Source: Scatosoma sp045643825 (GTDB lineage Bacteria > Bacillota > Clostridia > Christensenellales > Borkfalkiaceae). From it: a stretch of 20,036 nt of DNA. Every line of letters begins with the position of its first letter. The stretch's first letter is position 1. The notes beneath the pieces were generated by a model, which had not been told where the DNA came from, did not search any database, and was given only the letters and a program-made list of their open reading frames with translations. Shown here piece after piece: positions 14,922-20,036 of the stretch. Where the stretch lies: positions 1 through 20,036 of the forward strand of contig JAZRFV010000027.1 of assembly GCA_045643825.1 (NCBI GenBank). Direction: 5' to 3'. Position numbers and translations under genes: made by a program.

Positions 14922-14945
14922 AAGGACGGCTGTTACGCCGTCCTT
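14922..14945 (-). terminator. Stem-loop after uxaC (weak or partial terminator)
   Basis: AAGGACGGC (14922-14930) and GCCGTCCTT (14937-14945) form a perfect 9-bp stem with a 6-base loop in the 54-bp gap between uxaC and the flavin-reductase-like gene. On the minus strand it is followed only by ATTGTG, a poor U-tract. It could lower read-through into the two downstream genes or stabilise the uxa mRNA. Confidence 0.55.
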
Positions 14946-14952
14946 TGCATTT

Positions 14953-16341
14953 TTACATATTCAAATACGCAATCGCGTTGCGGTAGCAAATGTCCTTTAC
15001 TACCTCACCGACAAAGGCTTCGTCCGTCGTCATTTCGCCGTTTTCCATCATCGTGCCGAAGTAGTTGCACAAAATTCTACGGAAATAGTGATGGCGGGGA
15101 TAGGAAAGCAAGGAACGGCTGTCCGTCAACATGCCCACGAAGGCACCGATATGCCCCGTAGCCGTCAAATCCTCAAGGTGCTTTTCCATACCTACCTTGT
15201 TATCCAAGAACCACCAAGCGGGACCGTATTGTACCTTGCCCTTCGCTTCACTGCTTTGGAAACAGCCAATCAAGGTCATAATCTCCGTATTCATCTTGGG
15301 GTTGAGGTTGAAAACAATCGTCTTGGGCAAGGAGTTTTCGTTGTTCAAACGGTCGAACAAGCGGGACATATTCTTAATACTATTGTCGTCGGAAATGCTA
15401 TCATAACCCGTATCCAAGCCTAATTTTTCAAGCATTACGCTGTTGTTGTTACGCATTGCACCGATATGCAATTCCGTCGCGATGCCGTATTTTGCGTATA
15501 ATTTGAACAGGAAATAGGTCAAGTAGCCTTTGAATACCTCCGTTTCTTCCACCGTAGGCGTTGTACCTGCGAGAGCTTTTTGGAATACGGCATTCGCCTC
15601 GTCCTTACTCGTCACGGTGTAAACCTTTTCAAGCGCAATATCGCTTGCGGTCGTACCAACCTTGATAAATTCCTGCAAGCGGGTTTCAATCGCTTTTTCA
15701 AGATCGTCCATATTGGCAACCGTACCCGTCAACGCCTCCAACTGACCGATAAAGCCCTTGTATCCCTTTGCATCCACGTTCATGATTTTGTCCGCACGGA
15801 AGGCAGGGATTACCTTGAATTTATAGCCCTTTTCAGCAATCTTGGGGAAGGTGGAAAGGTCGTCAAAGATCTCGTTGGTCGTGAAAATGTGGGTTACGTT
15901 GGATTGTTCAATCAGCTTTTGCGGAGTGATTTTGTTGAGAGCAATGTAATCGTTGCACCAATCCCAAATCAAGGGTGCATTTTGTTCGTTGATCTCGATT
16001 TCGCAGTTGAAAAACTCCTTCAACTCCACCTGCGACCAATGGTAAAGGGGGTTGCCAAACGCCGTGCCGAGCGTTTTACAGTAGGCAAGGAACTTTTCCT
16101 TATGGCTCTTATCACCCGTGATATACGCCTCGTCCACGCCGAAATTACGCATCAAACGCCATTTGTAATGGTCGCCTACAAGCCAAATTTCAAACACGTC
16201 GTTGAATTGCTCGTTCGCCAAGATTTGTTTTTCGGGCAAATGGCAATGATAGTCGAAAATCGGCATATCCTTTGCATAGTTAAAGTACAATTTTTCCGCC
16301 GTTTTGTTTGTCAATAAAAAGTTTTCTTTGATATAGCTCAT
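14953..16341 (-). CDS. uxaC: Uronate isomerase UxaC
   Basis: Interconverts D-galacturonate with D-tagaturonate (and D-glucuronate with D-fructuronate), the first step of hexuronate breakdown. The 462 residues match the family length (E. coli 470). FDYHCHLPEKQI at 29-40 carries the HxH metal pair (His32, His34). GDHYKWRLMRNFGV at 56-69 and GNPLYHWSQVELKEFF at 96-111 follow E. coli UxaC closely. Its ATG overlaps the uxaA stop by four bases (ATGA), a classic translational coupling. The operon context (UxaB and UxaA, no UxuA/UxuB) points to galacturonate as the main substrate. Confidence 0.97.
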   Translation of the reverse strand: MSYIKENFLLTNKTAEKLYFNYAKDMPIFDYHCHLPEKQILANEQFNDVFEIWLVGDHYKWRLMRNFGVDEAYITGDKSHKEKFLAYCKTLGTAFGNPLYHWSQVELKEFFNCEIEINEQNAPLIWDWCNDYIALNKITPQKLIEQSNVTHIFTTNEIFDDLSTFPKIAEKGYKFKVIPAFRADKIMNVDAKGYKGFIGQLEALTGTVANMDDLEKAIETRLQEFIKVGTTASDIALEKVYTVTSKDEANAVFQKALAGTTPTVEETEVFKGYLTYFLFKLYAKYGIATELHIGAMRNNNSVMLEKLGLDTGYDSISDDNSIKNMSRLFDRLNNENSLPKTIVFNLNPKMNTEIMTLIGCFQSSEAKGKVQYGPAWWFLDNKVGMEKHLEDLTATGHIGAFVGMLTDSRSLLSYPRHHYFRRILCNYFGTMMENGEMTTDEAFVGEVVKDICYRNAIAYLNM

Positions 16342-17738
16342 AACGTTACTCCTGTTTTATAGAATGCGATTTCTCGTACGTCCTCGCTCTTGCATGTATA
16401 TTCGCCGTTGATGGTTTGAAGGAGAAGGTTGAACAAGCCGTCCTCGTCCATACCATAAGCGTTAAAGTCGATCCAACCGTTTTTAAAGGCGGAAATGTTA
16501 TTGTTCGTGCCGATCTTCATCGTCGGTACAAACGTCGAAAAAGGTGTGCCTCTACCCGTGGTAAACAGTACGATTTGGCAACCACTTGCGGCAAGGGCCG
16601 TTGCGGCGATTAAATCGTTGCCAGGAGCGTTCAACGCGGACACGCCCCCTTCCTTTACAAGTTCGCCGTAGTCTAAAACATCTACAATCTCGCTCGAACC
16701 CGCCTTTTCAATACAGCCCAAGGACTTCTCTTCCAAGGTGGTAATACCGCCCTTTTTATTGCCAGGCGAGGGGTTTTCATACACGGGGAAACCTTGTGTT
16801 ATATAATATGCCTTGAAGTCCTCAATCATTTTTTTGTATTTCTCGAATACCTGTGCATTTTTACACTTATTCATAAGAAGCTGTTCCGCGCCGAACATCT
16901 CGGGGACTTCCGTCAAGATTGCGCTGCCGCCTGCCCCTACCGTTCTATCGGTGATTTTGCCAACCAAGGGATTTGCAGTCAAGCCCGAATAACCGTCGCT
17001 ACCGCCACATTTTAACCCGATACACAGCTCGGAAAAGTCCACCGCTTCACGCTGTAAGGTCTTTGCTTTCTCCGCAAAGCCCTTCAAAATTTCCATACCA
17101 TACGCATGCTCGTCCTCTACGTCCTGCGTGTTGAAGTATGCGATATTCTCTCTTTCATACGGTGCAAGATATTCCTTAATCCCGTCCATACCGTTGTTTT
17201 CACAGCCCAAGCCTACGAACAAAACGAAGCTCGCGTTGGGGTTTAAGGCGATTGCACACAGCAATTTTTTGATATTTTCGTTGTCCGCACCAAGTTGAGA
17301 GCAACCAAACTGATGGGTGAGGGCGAAGATACCGTCAATCGTACCCGAAACAAGGCTTTGCGCTTCCTTTGCAAGGCGCATACATACGTTGTTTACACAG
17401 CCTACCGTGGGGATGATGTAGATTTCATTTCGGATGCCTGCACGACCTTTTTGACGCTTAAAGCCTTGGAAGGTTTGCGTGGTTTTATTGGGGATTGCAG
17501 CGTTAAACTCGTACCTGTATGCCACGTTTTCGTCCAAATGGGATTTTACATTGTGCGTATGCACCCATTCGCCCTTGTTAATTTTTTGGGTGGCTCTACC
17601 GATGATTTCGCCGTATTTCACGACGTATTCGCCTTCGGGAATATCCGTCAAGGCAAACTTATGCCCAGCAGGGATACCGTCCATACCCTCCAACGAAACG
17701 CCTACATTGTCTTTCTCATTGATAATTACGTTGCTCAT
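16338..17738 (-). CDS. uxaA: Altronate dehydratase UxaA
   Basis: Dehydrates D-altronate to 2-keto-3-deoxy-D-gluconate. The 466 residues contain the N-terminal SAF-like domain (about 1-85, with GEWVHTHNVKSHL at 56-68) fused to the altronate/galactarate dehydratase domain from about 90 on (GRAGIRNEIYIIPTVGCVNN). Later hallmarks include HQFGCSQLG, GLKCGGSDGYSGLTANP and TTGRGTPFSTFVPTMKIGTN. Cys residues in the conserved motifs fit the iron-dependent family. The full fused form is present, slightly shorter than E. coli (495). It starts 3 bp after the stop of the SGNH hydrolase gene, whose end supplies the GAGGAG ribosome binding site. Confidence 0.96.
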   Translation of the reverse strand: MSNVIINEKDNVGVSLEGMDGIPAGHKFALTDIPEGEYVVKYGEIIGRATQKINKGEWVHTHNVKSHLDENVAYRYEFNAAIPNKTTQTFQGFKRQKGRAGIRNEIYIIPTVGCVNNVCMRLAKEAQSLVSGTIDGIFALTHQFGCSQLGADNENIKKLLCAIALNPNASFVLFVGLGCENNGMDGIKEYLAPYERENIAYFNTQDVEDEHAYGMEILKGFAEKAKTLQREAVDFSELCIGLKCGGSDGYSGLTANPLVGKITDRTVGAGGSAILTEVPEMFGAEQLLMNKCKNAQVFEKYKKMIEDFKAYYITQGFPVYENPSPGNKKGGITTLEEKSLGCIEKAGSSEIVDVLDYGELVKEGGVSALNAPGNDLIAATALAASGCQIVLFTTGRGTPFSTFVPTMKIGTNNNISAFKNGWIDFNAYGMDEDGLFNLLLQTINGEYTCKSEDVREIAFYKTGVTL

Positions 17739-17741
17739 TGT

Positions 17742-18554
17742 TTACTCCTCTTCAGGCTTATAATAGATATCCGTACCGATAAAGCCTACCTGTGCAAAAT
17801 CCTTGGGATTTTTACGGATGATATAGTCGATATAGCTCTCGATCATACGAGCAGCGAGGACATACCCCGTCGGTGTCATATGCCCAAGCCAAAAGGTTTC
17901 GGAAAACGCCTTATCCTGCTTGGGTGCATACTCGAACATGTCCAACAAATAGGTGCGGTTGAAAACCGTCGTCAAGCCTTGCAATAAATCTCGCACTTCC
18001 TTATACTTTTGCGTGCGAATGTCCTCACTTTTACCGTTTTGAGGGGGCGAAACTAAGAAAATCTTTGCACGGGGCTGCAATTCCTTGATACGCTGAATAA
18101 TTTGCGCGTAGTAACCGATAAAGGTTTTTGCATTGTTACGATAATCGGAGGTGTCAATATCTTGCATAGAGCCAAGCTCGAATTTCCCTTTTAAATGCTT
18201 CGTGACGTCGTTCACACCGAGGGCAATAATATACGCCTGCGCAAGCTTATCCTTATCCCAAAAGCCTTTGTTGTCGGCAAACACCTCCATATAGGTCTTC
18301 GCCGTCATACCGCCTTGGGAAAAGTTGTATACCTTGCTACCGCAAGATCTGCCGATAAATTGCCCCCAAGAATACTCGTAAAAGTCGTGATAATGTCTTG
18401 TGCCGTCCTCATTTAACGATTCAAACTCGCCCGAAGCGAGGCTGTCGCCGATGCAGGCAATCGTACGGAAAATGGTGCAAAAACCACCGTCCGTAACGAT
18501 TCTATCGAGCGGTTTTTCATTTTCACCGACGCTCATATACTCGTAAATGTTCAT
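17742..18554 (-). CDS. SGNH/GDSL hydrolase within the galacturonate operon
   Basis: 270-residue protein without a signal peptide, so presumably cytoplasmic. SGNH blocks: ACIGDSLASGE (33-43, nucleophile Ser38), SQGGMT (79-84, Gly), ALGVNDV (111-117, Asn115) and LGHMTPTGY (223-231, His225). The Asp normally three residues before the His is absent (Trp222), so the catalytic Asp is either lost or supplied elsewhere. Position between uxaB (9-bp gap) and uxaA (3-bp gap) makes it an integral member of the operon. A role in removing acetyl or other ester groups from pectin-derived oligomers or uronates is a reasonable inference, but the substrate is not shown by the sequence. GGGGG lies four bases before the ATG. 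Confidence 0.85.
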   Translation of the reverse strand: MNIYEYMSVGENEKPLDRIVTDGGFCTIFRTIACIGDSLASGEFESLNEDGTRHYHDFYEYSWGQFIGRSCGSKVYNFSQGGMTAKTYMEVFADNKGFWDKDKLAQAYIIALGVNDVTKHLKGKFELGSMQDIDTSDYRNNAKTFIGYYAQIIQRIKELQPRAKIFLVSPPQNGKSEDIRTQKYKEVRDLLQGLTTVFNRTYLLDMFEYAPKQDKAFSETFWLGHMTPTGYVLAARMIESYIDYIIRKNPKDFAQVGFIGTDIYYKPEEE

Positions 18555-18563
18555 AACGCCCCC

Positions 18564-19946
18564 TTAAATCAGGCATTCCCCTGCTTTGATTTTTGCAATA
18601 TTTTCTTCAACAGCCGCCTTAAAGCCCTCATACGCCGTTAAATCTTCACCCCAAACGCTGATATCGGACATAAAATCCGCCACCGAGCCGCCGTTTGCGA
18701 AGAATTCGAGGTAAGGCAAATCGTCCTTGAACGCCACTTCACCGCTCGGCAAGCAAGCCACGAAGCCGTCCGCCGTTTGCTTTAAGGTGGAATAAAGCGC
18801 CATCAAATAGGAAAAGCCCACCGTAAGCTTGGGTGCGATTGCACCGTGATCAGCATAATAATCCTTGAAGGAGGGCAAAACTCTTGCACGCCATTTGGAA
18901 ATGGAGTTCAAGGAAATGCTAATCAACTGATGGTTCAAGAAAGGATTAAGGAAGCGATCCTTTACGCTGTTTGCGAACACCGTCGTTGCAGCGATGTCGT
19001 TGGAAACGTAAGGGTTGATTTCTTCCTTTAATGTATTTTCCACGAAGGCGGATAATTTTTCATCCACCATACAATCGTACACCGTTACCGCACCAAGCAT
19101 AAGCCCTGCGGGAACGAGGTTGGTGTGGCTACCGTTCAAAACACGCACCTTGCGTTTTTTGTAATAGCCGATATTGTCCGTCAAAACGACCTCGATATTG
19201 TGGAAGCCTTCCTTGATATAGTCGGCGATTGCGCCCTTCTTTTCTACCGCCCAAAGCCCGAACGGTTCGCCAACGGACATCAAATCATCCGTTTCACCAA
19301 TCAATTCCGTCAAGTGTGCCTTGGTTTTTTCATCACGAGGATAACCCGATACGATACGGTCTACAAGGGTGTTGCAGTAGAAATTTTCCGCGTCGTTCCA
19401 CGCCTTAAAGCCTGCGGGCAAGGACCACAGCTCGATATATTTATCGACACATTTTTTAAGCTCGTCCGCGTTATTGTCAATCAATTCCACGGGCATAAGA
19501 TATACACCGCTTAAACCCGCATTGTAGCGTTCAAGTAAAAATTTCGTCAGCTTCGCAGGATACGTAATGCCGTCGAAACCGTCCATCTTGTCCTGTGCGT
19601 TAAAGCAAATGCCTGCCTCCGTCGTGTTGGAAACGATAATCTTCAAATCGGGATCCTTTGCAAGAGCATAATACGCCGTATCATCTGCAAAGGGATCGAT
19701 TACCTGCGATAAGGAGTCAATACCGTATACGTTTTCTACCGCCTCGCCGTTTTCCATACCGCGAAGGATAATATGATACTTATTATTTTGCTTTTCAAAA
19801 CGTTCAAGGGTGCCGAAGGTGATGGGCTTTACGATGTTTACCTCGTACATGCCCCCTTCATTTTTGTTTAAATGGTCAAAATACGCATCTACGAAGGTAC
19901 GCAAGAAATTGCCTTCACCATATTGTAAAATCTTTACCATAGCCAT
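18564..19946 (-). CDS. uxaB: Tagaturonate reductase (altronate oxidoreductase) UxaB
   Basis: NADH-dependent reduction of D-tagaturonate to D-altronate. It belongs to the long-chain mannitol dehydrogenase family. The nucleotide-binding motif is GEGNFLRTFVDAYFD (10-24); VSNTTEAGICF (109-119) is the UxaB/MtlD hallmark; VRVLNGSHTNLVPAGLMLG is in the central region with the catalytic-site KxxxxNGxH-type pattern; SISKWRARVLPSFKDY is near the C-terminal side. 460 residues, against 483 in E. coli. Two ATGs are possible: 19946 and 19940. The AGG of AAAGGCAGG lies only two bases before the first and eight before the second, so 19940 may be the true start. First gene of the uxa operon. Confidence 0.94.
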   Translation of the reverse strand: MAMVKILQYGEGNFLRTFVDAYFDHLNKNEGGMYEVNIVKPITFGTLERFEKQNNKYHIILRGMENGEAVENVYGIDSLSQVIDPFADDTAYYALAKDPDLKIIVSNTTEAGICFNAQDKMDGFDGITYPAKLTKFLLERYNAGLSGVYLMPVELIDNNADELKKCVDKYIELWSLPAGFKAWNDAENFYCNTLVDRIVSGYPRDEKTKAHLTELIGETDDLMSVGEPFGLWAVEKKGAIADYIKEGFHNIEVVLTDNIGYYKKRKVRVLNGSHTNLVPAGLMLGAVTVYDCMVDEKLSAFVENTLKEEINPYVSNDIAATTVFANSVKDRFLNPFLNHQLISISLNSISKWRARVLPSFKDYYADHGAIAPKLTVGFSYLMALYSTLKQTADGFVACLPSGEVAFKDDLPYLEFFANGGSVADFMSDISVWGEDLTAYEGFKAAVEENIAKIKAGECLI

Positions 19947-19974
19947 TACCTGCCTTTTTATTAGTTTCCTCTAT

Positions 19975-20003
19975 ATTATAGCACGAATTTACTTGACTTT
20001 CAA
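19975..20003 (-). promoter_or_regulatory. Extended -10 sigma-A promoter of the uxa operon
   Basis: Read on the minus strand: TTGAAA (20003-19998), a 17-base spacer, and TATAAT (19980-19975), with TG one base before the -10. The expected start is near 19968, leaving a leader of about 22-28 nt before uxaB. CTATA and TATAG flank a central T at 19971-19981, a small palindrome over the -10; no longer operator-like dyad is evident. Only 33 bases upstream are in the window. Confidence 0.82.
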
Positions 20004-20036
20004 TATAAAAAATGATAATATTTTGATAAATTACAT

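Overview
This window looks like chromosomal DNA of a Bacillota organism, most likely an uncultivated gut clostridium. The evidence is strong AGGAGG-type ribosome binding sites, textbook sigma-A promoters, lipoprotein signal peptides followed by Ser/Glu/Thr-rich linkers, and multi-domain surface proteins with a Bacillota style. Placement below class level (for example Christensenellales) is a guess. I see no mobile element, tRNA, rRNA or CRISPR array.

Layout. (1) Bases 1-1403, minus strand: a deoC-deoD operon for deoxyribonucleoside catabolism, driven by a perfect consensus promoter at 1435-1463. deoD runs off the left edge. (2) Bases 1609-12356, plus strand: a long operon that starts divergently from deoC. 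Its leader carries a striking 24-bp near-palindrome. It encodes an RDD-family membrane protein, a complete sugar-type (CUT1-like) ABC importer (ATPase, two permeases, lipoprotein binding protein with a Gly-rich tether), a secreted membrane-anchored staphylococcal-nuclease-like protein with OB-like domains, and a 1079-residue lipoprotein built of Ig-like, OB-like and beta-sandwich modules. A terminator follows. (3) Bases 12384-13962, plus strand: a monocistronic lipoprotein gene with an OB-like domain and a C-terminal barnase-like RNase domain. Its promoter places the transcription start on or next to the ATG, so the mRNA should be leaderless. A strong hairpin terminator closes it. (4) Bases 13996-20003, minus strand: a galacturonate operon uxaB - SGNH hydrolase - uxaA - uxaC, then a flavin-reductase-like gene and a cupin gene, driven by an extended -10 promoter at 19975-20003.

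How the parts may work together. The uxa genes convert D-galacturonate through tagaturonate and altronate to 2-keto-3-deoxygluconate. The left two thirds can be read as a nucleic-acid scavenging locus: a cell-surface SNase-like nuclease and a cell-surface RNase-like protein cut polymers, OB-like and Ig-like modules hold them, an ABC importer takes up a product, and DeoD/DeoC break down the (deoxy)nucleosides. The individual domain calls are well supported. The link between the importer and nucleic-acid products is inference, because the importer belongs to a family that usually carries sugars.
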